DNA from: Bacillus ectoiniformans
Lineage (GTDB): Bacteria > Bacillota > Bacilli > Bacillales > Domibacillaceae
DNA: 64,000 nt
Assembly: GCF_016908875.1 (NCBI RefSeq)
Contig: NZ_JAFBES010000004.1
Span: 62,001-126,000, forward strand
Reading direction: 5' to 3'
How positions within the stretch are numbered: position 1 is the first letter of the stretch; each line of letters starts with the position of its first letter. A program made the position numbers and the translations under genes. This document shows, piece by piece, positions 23,984 to 36,337 of this stretch. The notes beneath the pieces are model-generated. The model made no database searches and was not told the DNA's origin. It saw only the letters and a program-made list of their open reading frames with translations.

Positions 23984-25978
23984 GTGTCACGGGGAAAAAA
24001 TCGAACAATTAGATCGCTATACTATAAAGTTGTGACTTTGACATTATCATTGTCACTGCTGCCGGGAGCTGCCGCAGCTTATGCACAAGCACCTGATAAA
24101 GAAACAACAATCATTCTGTCTTTTGATGGAATGCGTCACGATTTAACTCAACAATACATAAAGGACGGAATGCTGCCTCATTTTAAAAAGATTCAAAAAA
24201 ACGGTGTGGTTGCTAAAAACGTGACAACCGTTAACCCCTCTTTAACTGCCGCATCCCACGCTTCGATTGCAACAGGGGCAAAGCCAGAAAAAACCGGCTT
24301 TGTCAGCAATGAATTTCATTATCCTGATACGAAGCTGACAGAGACACAGGATGCTTTTTTAGCTAACATTGATGTGCCGCCACTATGGAGAGAAGTAAGA
24401 AATCAAGGAAAAACCACAGCGACTATCGGCTTTCCTGGCTCTAACCCAAAAGGCAAAAAGGAAGCGGATTATGCCATTTATTATGGTCAGACATGGTCTG
24501 AAAGCAAGCTAGAAAATCTCAAATTTAAAAAAGCGGAAAACTGGACAAATACACCTGAAAGTTATTCCCCAGCCAAATCAGCAGAATTGTCTATTAAAGT
24601 TCAAAAAGGAAAGAATGAAAAACTGCATCTTCTGGCTCTCGATGCAACAGACAATAACAAAACGGACTACACCCATTTTTATTTGTCAGAGGATCAAACG
24701 ATTGATGAGAGCGATGTTTCTTTTCAGGCAAATGATTGGGCTGCCAAAGATCTAAAAGTGAAAAAAGGTCAATCAGCAGGTTTTTGGTTTAAATTAAAAG
24801 GGGTAAAGCCCGATTTATCATCCGCCAAATTATATCGGACAGCCATCACATCAGGGGTGATCGAAGGACCCGGAAATTTTTCAGAGGAAATCAAAAACAA
24901 GTTTGGCTTCTTCCCCGACCAAGATGATACACCTGCATTTAAAAAAGGCTGGATTACGAGAAAAGAATATGAAGAAATCAGCGGTCGCTTTGTAGACTGG
25001 ATGAACGATGTATCATTGTATGTAAAAGATCAATATCAGCCTGATTTGCTTATGTTTTATAACCCGCAGATTGATCATGAAGAACATGAATTTCTTTTAA
25101 CAGATCCCCGTCAGCCAGGTCATAAAGAAGGAAAATCCAAAGAATATATGAGCTATGTGAAATGGGCTTATAAAAAAGCAGATGAGACAACTGGACAGAC
25201 GTTGAAAGCAATGGACAGCAATGACCGATTAATGATTGTGTCCGATCATGGCATGGAACCAGTTCACTCATCCATTTCTCCAAATTATGAATTAAAGAAA
25301 GCCGGATTGCTTGTTTTAGATAAAGAAGGAAAAGTAGATATCTCTAAGTCCAAAGCATATGCAGTATCCAGCGGTTCAATGGCCCATGTGTATATTAATA
25401 AAAAAGGCCGCGAAAAAGGCGGCATAGTTACAGAGAAAGAATATGAACAAGTACAGGAAGAGATTGTTGAGGTTTTTACTAAGATAAAAGATGAGCGGAA
25501 ACTTTCATCAAGGAAGAAACTATTAAACCTGCATTATGACACGTTTAAAACGGACTTAGATACAAACGGCTGGAGTATGGATAGTGTAAAGGAACTGCTT
25601 GCAAGCTCTTACGCCGTCGTCACCGACAAGAAAGAAAATCCTTACGAACAGATTCTGAAATCCGATTCCAAGAAATTAAAAAATAGTAATCATACGAACA
25701 CGGGAGATGTCGTTCTTTCCGCGGCAGAGGGATATATTGTGGATAACCATGTGGGTTCACCGATCCGTCCTTCTGTTGCACTAGGCAGCCATGGCGGCAA
25801 TCCCGAGCGAAAAACGCTCCAGCCTGTCTTTTTTGCTTATGGAGATCAAATTGAAAAGAAAAAAATTAAACGAGATATAAGCGTTCTCGATATTGCTCCC
25901 ACTGCCTATAAGTGGATGGAACTCGAGACCCCTAACTTCGTTGATGGCAAACCAATTAAAGAACTGGTTAAAAAATAG
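23984..25978 (+). CDS. Secreted type I phosphodiesterase / nucleotide pyrophosphatase (alkaline phosphatase superfamily)
   Basis: 664-residue extracytoplasmic hydrolase. Signal peptide about 1-37 ends with AAAAYAQA. The metal and nucleophile motifs are LSFDGMRHD, NPSLTAASHASIATG (Thr/Ser nucleophile), IDHEEHEF, VSDHGMEP and LGSHGGN. It probably releases phosphate or nucleosides from extracellular phosphodiesters or phosphonates. An insertion of about 200 residues between the first and second metal motifs is large for the family. Starts at GTG 23984 with AGGGGG upstream. Alone, divergent from the XRE operon. Confidence 0.85.
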   Translation: MSRGKNRTIRSLYYKVVTLTLSLSLLPGAAAAYAQAPDKETTIILSFDGMRHDLTQQYIKDGMLPHFKKIQKNGVVAKNVTTVNPSLTAASHASIATGAKPEKTGFVSNEFHYPDTKLTETQDAFLANIDVPPLWREVRNQGKTTATIGFPGSNPKGKKEADYAIYYGQTWSESKLENLKFKKAENWTNTPESYSPAKSAELSIKVQKGKNEKLHLLALDATDNNKTDYTHFYLSEDQTIDESDVSFQANDWAAKDLKVKKGQSAGFWFKLKGVKPDLSSAKLYRTAITSGVIEGPGNFSEEIKNKFGFFPDQDDTPAFKKGWITRKEYEEISGRFVDWMNDVSLYVKDQYQPDLLMFYNPQIDHEEHEFLLTDPRQPGHKEGKSKEYMSYVKWAYKKADETTGQTLKAMDSNDRLMIVSDHGMEPVHSSISPNYELKKAGLLVLDKEGKVDISKSKAYAVSSGSMAHVYINKKGREKGGIVTEKEYEQVQEEIVEVFTKIKDERKLSSRKKLLNLHYDTFKTDLDTNGWSMDSVKELLASSYAVVTDKKENPYEQILKSDSKKLKNSNHTNTGDVVLSAAEGYIVDNHVGSPIRPSVALGSHGGNPERKTLQPVFFAYGDQIEKKKIKRDISVLDIAPTAYKWMELETPNFVDGKPIKELVKK

Positions 25979-25987
25979 TTTGTTCAA

Positions 25988-26029
25988 AGGAACATTTTAA
26001 GTGAAAATCTTAAAATGTTCCTTTTTTTA
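25988..26029 (+). terminator. Terminator of the secreted phosphodiesterase
   Basis: AGGAACATTTTAAG pairs perfectly with CTTAAAATGTTCCT around 7 bases, followed by T7. Confidence 0.92.
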
Positions 26030-26076
26030 TGGTTTGAGCGGGGCGATTGTGGTGGATTTTCTCTATGAGGGGCGGC

Positions 26077-26760
26077 ATTCTTTCCAAATATCGTGATATT
26101 CTTTCCGTTTCACCGCTTAATCTTTCCAATTTCACATTTATTCTTTCCGTTCCGGCCGTGGTTCTGTCCGATTTCCCCTTTATTCCTGCCGGGGCGACGA
26201 TTGCGATCCTCCACGCGCTGCATTCTTTCCAAATGTCGTGATATTCTTTCCGTTCCAGCCGCGTTTCTGTCCGATTTCCCCTTTATTCCTGCCGAGGCGC
26301 AAATTGCGATTCTCCACACGCGACATTCTTTCCAAATGTCGTGATATTCTTTCCAATTTCACATTTATTCTTTCCGTTCCGGCCACGATTCTGTCCGATT
26401 TCATGTTTATTCCTGCCGGGGCGCTAATTGCGATCCTTTACGCGCTGCATTCTTTCCAAATATCGTGATATTCTTTCCGTTTTGCAGCTTATTCTTTCCA
26501 TAATCTCATTTATTCTTTCCGTTCCGGCCGCGTTTCGGTCCGATTTCCCCTTTATTCCTGCCGGGGCGACGATTATGATCCTCCACGCGCGGCATTCTTT
26601 CCAAATGTCGTGATATTCTTTCCAAATGTCGTGATATTCTTTCCAAATGTCGTGATATTCTTTCAAATTCGCTCTTATTCTTTCCAATTTCCCATTTATT
26701 CTTTCCATTCCGGCCGTGTTTCTGTCCGATTTTGCACCTAATCCTGCCGGGGCGAAGATT
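26077..26760. repeat. Phased 21-bp repeat tract 3 (ATTCTTTCC word), about 680 bp
   Basis: ATTCTTTCC and relatives (AATCTTTCC, GTTCTGTCC, ATTCCTGCC) recur every 21 bp: for example 26077, 26098, 26119, 26140, 26161, 26182, and 26594, 26615, 26636, 26657, 26677, 26698, 26719, 26740. The 12 bases after each word vary; AAATGTCGTGAT is the commonest and is repeated three times in a row at 26594-26656. Modules are grouped in five higher-order blocks of 103-145 bp that each begin at GCATTCTTTCC or ACATTCTTTCC (26076, 26221, 26324, 26448, 26593). Open frames through it are by-products. It lies between two intact terminators of convergent genes. Confidence 0.93.
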
Positions 26761-26813
26761 TCGCTCTCTCCATCGCAGCATTCACCACCCACCACGCAGA
26801 TTTCAACCCACGT

Positions 26814-26843
26814 AAAAAACCCAATCCGCAGATTGGGTTTTTC
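26814..26843. terminator. Bidirectional terminator at the end of the suf operon
   Basis: AAAAACCCAATC and GATTGGGTTTTT form a perfect 12-bp stem with a 4-base loop, just after the sufB stop codon. Confidence 0.9.
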
Positions 26844-26847
26844 CATA

Positions 26848-28245
26848 TTAACCGATCGAACCTTCCATCTCGAACTTAATCAGACGGTTCATTTCTACGG
26901 CATATTCCATTGGCAATTCTTTTGTGAATGGCTCGATGAAGCCCATGACGATCATTTCTGTCGCTTCTTCTTCAGAAATACCGCGGCTCATCAAGTAGAA
27001 CAATTGCTCTTCAGATACTTTTGATACCTTTGCTTCGTGCTCTAATGAAATATTGTCATTCAAGATTTCATTGTAAGGAATCGTATCAGAAGTAGATTGA
27101 TTATCCATAATTAATGTATCACATTCGATGTTCGCACGAGCGCCGTCCGCTTTTTTACCGAAGTGAACAACTCCACGGTAAGTTACTTTACCACCATGCT
27201 TAGAAATCGATTTAGATACGATCGTAGATGATGTATTTGGAGCTAAGTGAATCATTTTCGCTCCCGCATCTTGGTGCTGGCCTTTACCTGCTAGGGCAAT
27301 GGACAATGTCATACCGCGCGCGCCTTCACCTTTTAAGATGACCGCTGGGTATTTCATTGTTAACTTAGAGCCGATGTTGCCGTCAATCCATTCCATTGTT
27401 GCATTCGCTTCACATGTCGCACGCTTTGTCACCAAGTTGTAGACGTTGTTTGCCCAGTTTTGGATCGTTGTGTAGCGGCAATAAGCGTCTTTATTTACAT
27501 AAATCTCAACTACCGCACTGTGAAGAGAGTTCGTTGTGTAAACAGGTGCTGTACAGCCCTCTACATAATGTACGCTTGAACCTTCGTCAGCGATGATCAA
27601 TGTACGCTCGAACTGACCCATATTTTCAGAGTTAATACGGAAGTAAGCTTGAAGCGGCGTATCTACTTTTACGCCTGGCGGTACATAGATGAAAGATCCG
27701 CCTGACCATACAGCTGAATTTAATGCCGCAAATTTATTATCTGTCGGAGGAATGACTTTCGCCCAATACTGACGGAAAATGTCTTCATTTTCTTTTAGAG
27801 CTGAGTCTGTATCTTTAAAGACGATCCCAAGATCTTCAAGTTCTTCTTTCATATTGTGGTAAACCACTTCTGATTCGTACTGAGCGGAAACACCCGCTAA
27901 GTATTTTTGTTCCGCTTCAGGAATACCTAATTTATCAAATGTTTGTTTGATTTCTTCAGGCACTTCATCCCATGAACGCTCTGAACGCTCAGAAGGTTTT
28001 ACGTAATACGTAATTTCATCAAAATTTAAGGAAGCCAAGTCCCCGCCCCATTGCGGCATAGACATATTGTAGAAATGCTCTAATGATTTCAAACGGAAAT
28101 CAAGCATCCACTGAGGCTCTTCTTTTAATTTAGAGATCTCTTCCACGATCTCACGAGTCAGTCCGCGTTCTGAGCGGTAAACTGAAATATCTTTATCTTT
28201 AAAACCGTATTTGTAATCGCCAATTTCCGGTGCTTTTTTAGCCAT
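26848..28245 (-). CDS. sufB: Fe-S cluster assembly scaffold SufB
   Basis: 465 residues, standard length. Forms the SufBC2D scaffold that builds 4Fe-4S clusters. Highly conserved segments include [43 protein letters not shown] and the C-terminal [21 protein letters not shown]. Last gene of sufC-sufD-sufS-sufU-sufB, 23 bases after sufU, RBS AGGAGG. Confidence 0.97.
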   Translation of the reverse strand: MAKKAPEIGDYKYGFKDKDISVYRSERGLTREIVEEISKLKEEPQWMLDFRLKSLEHFYNMSMPQWGGDLASLNFDEITYYVKPSERSERSWDEVPEEIKQTFDKLGIPEAEQKYLAGVSAQYESEVVYHNMKEELEDLGIVFKDTDSALKENEDIFRQYWAKVIPPTDNKFAALNSAVWSGGSFIYVPPGVKVDTPLQAYFRINSENMGQFERTLIIADEGSSVHYVEGCTAPVYTTNSLHSAVVEIYVNKDAYCRYTTIQNWANNVYNLVTKRATCEANATMEWIDGNIGSKLTMKYPAVILKGEGARGMTLSIALAGKGQHQDAGAKMIHLAPNTSSTIVSKSISKHGGKVTYRGVVHFGKKADGARANIECDTLIMDNQSTSDTIPYNEILNDNISLEHEAKVSKVSEEQLFYLMSRGISEEEATEMIVMGFIEPFTKELPMEYAVEMNRLIKFEMEGSIG

Positions 28246-28268
28246 CTTACATTCCTCCTATCATGGTG

Positions 28269-31235
<2,967 letters not shown>

Positions 31236-31370
31236 GTTCATCCTCCTAAGCTATCGGGCTGATCGGGCTCTTCTGTATAGCAAACGCTTGAAATGGGGAC
31301 TCAAACCTGCCCCTAAATTCAAGCGCCCATTCCTTTAACTATCTATAGAAACGTTCTATCAAAGAAAAGC

Positions 31371-31411
31371 ATGAGAGGCCTGGCCTTTCGCCAGCCTCCG
31401 CTGCCTCATAT
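31371..31411 (-). terminator. Attenuator-like hairpin between sufC and sufD
   Basis: On the minus strand CTGGC-GAAAG-GCCAG forms an inner stem extended by GAGG/CCTC and ATGAG/CTCAT, followed by GCTTTTCTTTG. The T-run is short, so partial termination or 3'-end protection is likely rather than full stop. It could make sufC mRNA more abundant than sufDSUB. Confidence 0.5.
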
Positions 31412-31427
31412 AGAGTGATCTCTATTA

Positions 31428-32210
31428 TTAGGCTTGACCTACAGTTTCGTCTTCAATGCCTAACTCTTGTTTAATCCAGTCATAACCTTCTGACTCAAGA
31501 CGTTGTGCAAGCTCTGGACCGCCGGACTTAACAATGCGGCCTTGCATCATTACGTGTACTTTATCAGGTGTAATATAGTTAAGAAGACGCTGATAGTGAG
31601 TAATCATTAAGCAGCCGAAATCTTCTCCGCGCATTTTGTTAATTCCTTTTGAAACAACTTTCAATGCGTCAATGTCTAACCCGGAATCGATCTCATCAAG
31701 AATCGCGATTTTCGGTTCGATCATCATTAATTGAAGAATTTCGTTGCGTTTTTTCTCCCCGCCGGAGAAGCCTTCATTTAAGTAACGCTGTGCCATATCA
31801 GGATCCATTTCAAGGTACTCCATGTTTTGATCCATTGTGCGAATGAACTTCATTAATGAAATTTCATCGCCTTCTTCGCGTCGGCTATTAATAGAAGAAC
31901 GTAGGAAATCGGCATTTGTTACTCCGCTGATTTCACTTGGGTATTGCATCGCAAGAAACAGACCCGCACGAGCGCGTTCGTCTACTTCCATTTCTAATAC
32001 ATCTTCACCATCTAGCAAGATGCTTCCAGAAGTCACTTCATATTTAGGATGACCCATAATTGCAGAAGATAAAGTTGATTTACCTGTTCCATTTGGACCC
32101 ATGATTGCGTGGAATTCTCCACCTTTTATTTCAAGGTTTACACCTTTTAAAATTTCTTTCCCATCAATTGCTACGTGTAAATCCTTAACTGTTAAAGTTG
32201 AAGCTGTCAT
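31428..32210 (-). CDS. sufC: Fe-S assembly ATPase SufC
   Basis: 260-residue ABC-type ATPase with Walker A GPNGTGKST, signature FSGGEKKR and Walker B IAILDEIDSGLD. Drives conformational change of the SufBC2D scaffold. First gene of the operon; RBS GGAGG. A candidate promoter TTGTTA-17-TAAATT lies about 60-85 bases upstream. Confidence 0.97.
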   Translation of the reverse strand: MTASTLTVKDLHVAIDGKEILKGVNLEIKGGEFHAIMGPNGTGKSTLSSAIMGHPKYEVTSGSILLDGEDVLEMEVDERARAGLFLAMQYPSEISGVTNADFLRSSINSRREEGDEISLMKFIRTMDQNMEYLEMDPDMAQRYLNEGFSGGEKKRNEILQLMMIEPKIAILDEIDSGLDIDALKVVSKGINKMRGEDFGCLMITHYQRLLNYITPDKVHVMMQGRIVKSGGPELAQRLESEGYDWIKQELGIEDETVGQA

Positions 32211-32557
32211 CTCTATACCTCCATCATCATTATCGATCTCTATTGTCGACGTTTATTGTCATTCTCAATTTATTCTCATTACAATCTTATAACAAATGAA
32301 AACTATATTCAACCAGTGAAAACTATTTGTTTCTTAAATCATAAAATTAATTTCAAAAACTGAACGAATTTTCTCAATATTATACAATTCGCCTATATCT
32401 TCTTTATTTTATCCAATATTTTTAAGGTTATGTTATCTTGTTTTTTGTATATACATGTATAAATAATGATTGATAGAGTGAATCCCCGTATTTTCAATTA
32501 AACGCATATAACTGAAAAAGCCAGCGGATTTAGTCGCTGGCTTTTTCAGTTGAAACA
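32211..32557. other. Intergenic region upstream of sufC
   Basis: AT-rich. On the minus strand TTGTTA (32295-32290), 17 bases, TAAATT (32272-32267) is a possible suf promoter; two GAGAAT words overlap the -10 and could be a regulator site. A long perfect bidirectional terminator closes the far end: AACTGAAAAAGCCAGCG (32510-32526) with CGCTGGCTTTTTCAGTT (32535-32551). Nothing else is seen. Confidence 0.55.
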
Positions 32558-32719
32558 TTATGATATATGATTGGTAAACTTGCGGTTATAGTCTGCTACC
32601 ATCCGTTGGCTTTCGATATACTCTTCTTCACGTTTCTTTTCAACATCCATTCTCACTTTGTGCTCTTGACTGTAAACCTCATATCCTACTCCATGGGCTC
32701 CGTGCATAGCTTTTTCCAT
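32558..32719 (-). CDS. Possible small protein of 53 residues, unknown
   Basis: An open frame beginning MEKAMHGAHGVGYEVYSQEH and ending in NRKFTNHIS has a charged helical centre (VEKKREEEYIESQRM) and bacillus-like codon use, and it stops 7 bases before a strong terminator. ATG 32719 lacks a usable RBS. Extending the frame upstream reaches an ATT codon at 32758 placed 10 bases after AAAGGA, giving 66 residues. I do not recognise the family. Real coding is plausible but unproven. Confidence 0.5.
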   Translation of the reverse strand: MEKAMHGAHGVGYEVYSQEHKVRMDVEKKREEEYIESQRMVADYNRKFTNHIS

Positions 32720-33017
32720 ACCTTCTGTGTACGAGAAATTTAGTGAGTTACTATTAATGGGGAATCAATCCTTTCAGTTTTTTGAAACATTTAAGACTCT
32801 CTTATCTTAGCAAGGATGGCAGTAATATACAAAACGCATATTCCGCCTTATCACTTGCTCACAACTCATATTTCTTGCTGACACTTGTTATTTATCCGCA
32901 TACGTAAAATATAAACCTTTTCCTCCCATATTCGTAATATTTAGATATTTCAATCTCCATATTACCGCAATAAAAAGCTTGACCCCTTAAAGGATCAAGC
33001 AGGAGTACAATAAGGTG

Positions 33018-33383
33018 TTAATGACTGCCTGTTTGCAGCTCCATTACTGCTTCTTGCACAAGTGTGACCGCCTGGCTCATTGCAGCTCCACCGCCAAAAG
33101 CAGCAGCAACTCCTAATGTCTCCAAGATTTCTTCTTCACTGCATCCTTGGTCTAAGCATCCTTTAACATGATAAATAATGCAATATTCATCTTGAGAATA
33201 AACACTAATTCCCAAAGCAATTAACTGCTTTTCTTTTTGAGCAATTTTTCCTTCTTTAAAGCATGCGGCTGTAAACTCGTTATAATGATGAGCAAGGTCC
33301 GGCATCTTTTCTGAGAAAACTCCAAGACCTTCTTTATATTCCATTAACGCGGCTTGTGTTGAGTTATAAGATTCCTGTTGCAT
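33018..33383 (-). CDS. yurZ: Carboxymuconolactone decarboxylase/AhpD-like protein YurZ
   Basis: 121-residue AhpD-fold protein. The usual peroxidase motif E-x2-C-x2-C-x3-H is altered to DEYCIIYHVKGC: the second Cys is Tyr, so classical alkylhydroperoxidase activity is unlikely. LGVAAAFGGGAAMSQAVTL is the conserved second half. The start ATG 33383 has GGAGG 9 bases upstream. Position between sufC and metQ is as in B. subtilis. Confidence 0.85.
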   Translation of the reverse strand: MQQESYNSTQAALMEYKEGLGVFSEKMPDLAHHYNEFTAACFKEGKIAQKEKQLIALGISVYSQDEYCIIYHVKGCLDQGCSEEEILETLGVAAAFGGGAAMSQAVTLVQEAVMELQTGSH

Positions 33384-33441
33384 AGTGCCCCACCTCCATT
33401 TTTTCTCTTGCTTAATATGCATCTATATAGATTTTATATAC

Positions 33442-33474
33442 AAAAAAACTGACCCCAATGGAGTCAGTTTTTAC
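33442..33474 (-). terminator. Terminator of the metNIQ operon
   Basis: Minus strand AAAAACTGAC...GTCAGTTTTTTTG hairpin directly after the metQ stop codon. Confidence 0.88.
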
Positions 33475-33480
33475 TAGAAC

Positions 33481-34323
33481 TTATTCGTTAACCGGTACAA
33501 CAGAACCTTTCCACTCTTCAAGAATGAAGTCTTGAATGTCTTTCGAGCGAAGAACTTCCACTAATGCTTTAATTTTCTCTTTATCTTCGTCACCGCTGCG
33601 GACAGCAATGACATTCACATATGGAGATTCTTTATCCTCTACAGCAATGGAATCTTTTAAAGGATTCAAACCTGCATCAATCGCATAGTTAGAGTTAATT
33701 AACACCGCGTCGCCTTCTCCATTGTTATACACTTGAGGAAGAAGTGATGCTTCATAATTGTAATCAAACTCTAAATCCTTTTTATTTTCTTCAATATCTT
33801 CAATTTTTGCTTCTTCTTTCTTCACGCCTTCTTTTAACTTAATTAACCCTTTTTTCTCAAGCATTGTTAAAATACGGCCGTGATCGGCAACTGAGCTGCT
33901 CATTAAAATTTTTGCGCCTTTTGGCAGTTCTTCTAAGCTTTTATGCTTTTTAGAATAAACACCGATTGGCTCAATGTGAATTCCGCCAGCATTTTCAAAT
34001 TTGTAGCCATGTTCTTTCTTTTGAGATTCAAGGTATGGAACGTGCTGGAAATAGTTCGCATCTAATTCACCTTCATCTAATACTTTGTTCGGCAAAATAT
34101 AATCTTGGAACGTTTCAATTTCTAATTCATACCCTTTTTCTTCAAGCAAAGGCTTTGCTTCCTCTAAAATAATGGCATGTGGAACATTGGAAGCACCAAC
34201 AACGATCTTCTTATCGTCTTTGTCGCCGCCTTCAGATTTTTCTTCCTTTTCGTCAGCTCCGCCGCATGCTGCTAAAGCCAGCACCACTGTAGCTGTAAGT
34301 AAAGCTAATAACCACCTTTTCAT
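33481..34323 (-). CDS. metQ: Methionine ABC transporter substrate-binding lipoprotein MetQ
   Basis: 280 residues. Signal peptide with lipobox LAAC (Cys at about 20), a charged linker, then the NlpA/MetQ fold (VVGASNVPHAIILEEAKPLLEEKGYELEIETF, ANYFQHVPYLE). Binds methionine outside the membrane and delivers it to MetI. Last gene of metN-metI-metQ. Confidence 0.95.
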   Translation of the reverse strand: MKRWLLALLTATVVLALAACGGADEKEEKSEGGDKDDKKIVVGASNVPHAIILEEAKPLLEEKGYELEIETFQDYILPNKVLDEGELDANYFQHVPYLESQKKEHGYKFENAGGIHIEPIGVYSKKHKSLEELPKGAKILMSSSVADHGRILTMLEKKGLIKLKEGVKKEEAKIEDIEENKKDLEFDYNYEASLLPQVYNNGEGDAVLINSNYAIDAGLNPLKDSIAVEDKESPYVNVIAVRSGDEDKEKIKALVEVLRSKDIQDFILEEWKGSVVPVNE

Positions 34324-34350
34324 TACATGTTTCCTCCTTTTTTATATCTA

Positions 34351-35019
34351 TTATCTCTTATCCAACTTAGTGGTAAACCTGTCACCAATAAATTGAATAG
34401 CAAATACGATGATTAAAATAATGATCGTTGCCATTATAGTCACGTCATTTCGGCTGCGCTGGAATCCATCTAGGTAAGCAAGGTTTCCAAGTCCTCCTGC
34501 ACCAATGACGCCGGCCATCGCTGTGTAACCAACTAATGCAATGGCTGTAACCGTAATACCGGATATTAAAGCGGGCATCGATTCAGGCAGCAGCACTTTA
34601 AAAATGATGGTGCTTGTCTTTGCCCCCATCGCTTTCGCCGCTTCAATGACTCCTTTATCAATTTCCCTTAGACCAATTTCCACCATCCGCGCGTAAAATG
34701 GAGCTGCACCGATAATTAACGCAGGCAAAGCTGCATTTTCACCAATAATGGAACCTACTAGTGCTTTTGTAAAAGGAATTAATAAAACGATTAAAATGAT
34801 GAACGGAATGGAGCGAAACACGTTTACAAATGCCGCGACAATCGTATAAACGATTTTATTTTCCCAAATGTTATCTTTTGATGTTAAAAACAGCAGGAGT
34901 CCTAAGACTGTTCCTAATATAAAAGTGACAAGAACAGAGATTCCCGTCATATACAAAGTTTCAATCGTGGCCTCCCACATCTTTTCTCCATCTACGTTTG
35001 GAAACCATTGGTTAAGCAT
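34351..35019 (-). CDS. metI: Methionine ABC transporter permease MetI
   Basis: 222-residue permease with five membrane helices and the EAA motif EAAKAMGAKTSTIIFKVLLPES that docks to MetN. Overlaps the metN end by 8 bases. The B. subtilis name is MetP; MetI is used here to avoid confusion with the NSS transporter. Confidence 0.95.
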   Translation of the reverse strand: MLNQWFPNVDGEKMWEATIETLYMTGISVLVTFILGTVLGLLLFLTSKDNIWENKIVYTIVAAFVNVFRSIPFIILIVLLIPFTKALVGSIIGENAALPALIIGAAPFYARMVEIGLREIDKGVIEAAKAMGAKTSTIIFKVLLPESMPALISGITVTAIALVGYTAMAGVIGAGGLGNLAYLDGFQRSRNDVTIMATIIILIIVFAIQFIGDRFTTKLDKR

Positions 35020-36037
35020 AGGTAATCACCTCCGAGTCGACTTGATGCTGTTCTAAGTAGGCTACCGCTCCGGTGACTTCTTCTTTCGGTCCAGTTAAGT
35101 GAACGAATAATGAGCCATATGCTCCGTTTTGTGTATGGGAGACTTTCCCCTGCACAATGTTTACCGCAATGTTAAATCGGCGTATTAACTCCGTAATAAT
35201 CGGCTGTTCCGCTGATTCTCCGATAAACGTCAGCTTCACTACTTGTCCTTCTGGCATTTGCTCTAGTAAATGCTGAATCGTTTCTTTTGATTCTTCCGGT
35301 TCCGTTACCTGCTGAACGAAGCGCTTAGTAATCGGCTGCTCCGGCTTTTTAAACACATCGAGCACGGGACCTATTTCTACTACACGTCCCTCTTCCATCA
35401 CAGCTACCCGGTGACAAATTTTTCTAATCACGTGCATCTCATGTGTAATCAGCACGATTGTCAAACCAAGACGTTTATTAATATCAACTAGCAGTTCTAA
35501 AATGGAGTCCGTTGTTTGCGGATCAAGCGCAGATGTCGCTTCATCGCATAAAAGCACTTTCGGATTATTAGCCAGCGCTCTTGCAATGCCAACCCGCTGT
35601 TTTTGTCCGCCGCTCAGCTGAGAAGGATAGGAATCTTCTCTTCCTTCTAGTCCTACCAGCTTAATCAGCTCGTCCACTCGCTCTTTTCTTTCCTTCTTGC
35701 CGATCCCTGCAATTTCAAGCGGAAAAGCGATATTCTCCCGAACCGTTCTTGACCAGAGAAGGTTAAAATGCTGGAAGATCATGCTGATTTCCTGGCGAGC
35801 TTTTCGAAGCGCGCCTCCTTTAATTTTGGAAATCTCTCTGCCTGCTACAGTCACAGTTCCTGAAGTGGGTGCTTCCAACCCGTTCAGCATACGGATCATT
35901 GTACTTTTTCCCGCTCCACTGTAGCCAATAATGCCGAAGATTTCTCCCTCTTGAATGTTTAAATTTATATCATCTACCGCCGTAACTGGTCCGTTTCTAG
36001 TAGAAAACACCTTTTTTACGTTTGCAATCGAAATCAT
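35012..36037 (-). CDS. metN: Methionine ABC transporter ATPase MetN
   Basis: 341 residues: ABC ATPase with Walker A GYSGAGKST, signature LSGGQKQR, Walker B VLLCDEATSALD, and a C-terminal NIL domain (about 265-341) that binds methionine for trans-inhibition. First gene of the operon, controlled by the S-box riboswitch upstream. Confidence 0.96.
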   Translation of the reverse strand: MISIANVKKVFSTRNGPVTAVDDINLNIQEGEIFGIIGYSGAGKSTMIRMLNGLEAPTSGTVTVAGREISKIKGGALRKARQEISMIFQHFNLLWSRTVRENIAFPLEIAGIGKKERKERVDELIKLVGLEGREDSYPSQLSGGQKQRVGIARALANNPKVLLCDEATSALDPQTTDSILELLVDINKRLGLTIVLITHEMHVIRKICHRVAVMEEGRVVEIGPVLDVFKKPEQPITKRFVQQVTEPEESKETIQHLLEQMPEGQVVKLTFIGESAEQPIITELIRRFNIAVNIVQGKVSHTQNGAYGSLFVHLTGPKEEVTGAVAYLEQHQVDSEVITYA

Positions 36038-36080
36038 GATGCCTCAACTCCTCGAATGTCCATTAATTAACCTAAAATAA

Positions 36081-36240
36081 AAAAGCCTCCCGCATGTGAG
36101 CAGAAAGGCTTTGTCGTTTAAAAATACCTTTCTCTCATCTTTCAAAGCCACAGCTTTGTGTGAATTGGCACCTTTTCAGCACGATCGCTGACGGTTGCCG
36201 GGCTTCATAGGGCACATCCCTCCGCCACTCTTGATAAGAG
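36081..36240 (-). ncRNA. SAM riboswitch (S-box) of metNIQ
   Basis: Minus strand begins CTCTTATCAAGAGTGGCGGA, the S-box P1/kink, then AAGCCCGGCAACC, GGTGCCAATTC and closing GATGAGAG (36139-36132). A terminator hairpin AAAGCCT...AGGCTTTTTT follows (36112-36081), 44 bases before metN. SAM binding would stop transcription of the methionine importer. Confidence 0.95.
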
Positions 36241-36337
36241 TAAATTAAATTTTCAGTTAGTGCTTTATACTTAAAGGATTTTAACACCCGTTTTTAAACA
36301 ATGTCAACAAATAAATATAATTATTTAGAAAATTAAT

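Noticed and set aside
26424-26846. Long open frame on the minus strand with repeated KEYHDIWKEYHDIW-type segments
   Set aside because: It is a by-product of the 21-bp modules (7 codons each). No RBS, and block lengths that are not multiples of three break the frame elsewhere in the tract.
32255-32282. Fur-box-like GAGAAT repeats upstream of sufC
   Set aside because: Best alignment to the 7-1-7 Fur consensus has four mismatches in 15; not enough for a call.
32840-32905. Two or three CTTG-containing words about 20 bp apart upstream of the small gene at 32.6 kb
   Set aside because: Too few units to separate from chance; noted only as a possible decayed array.
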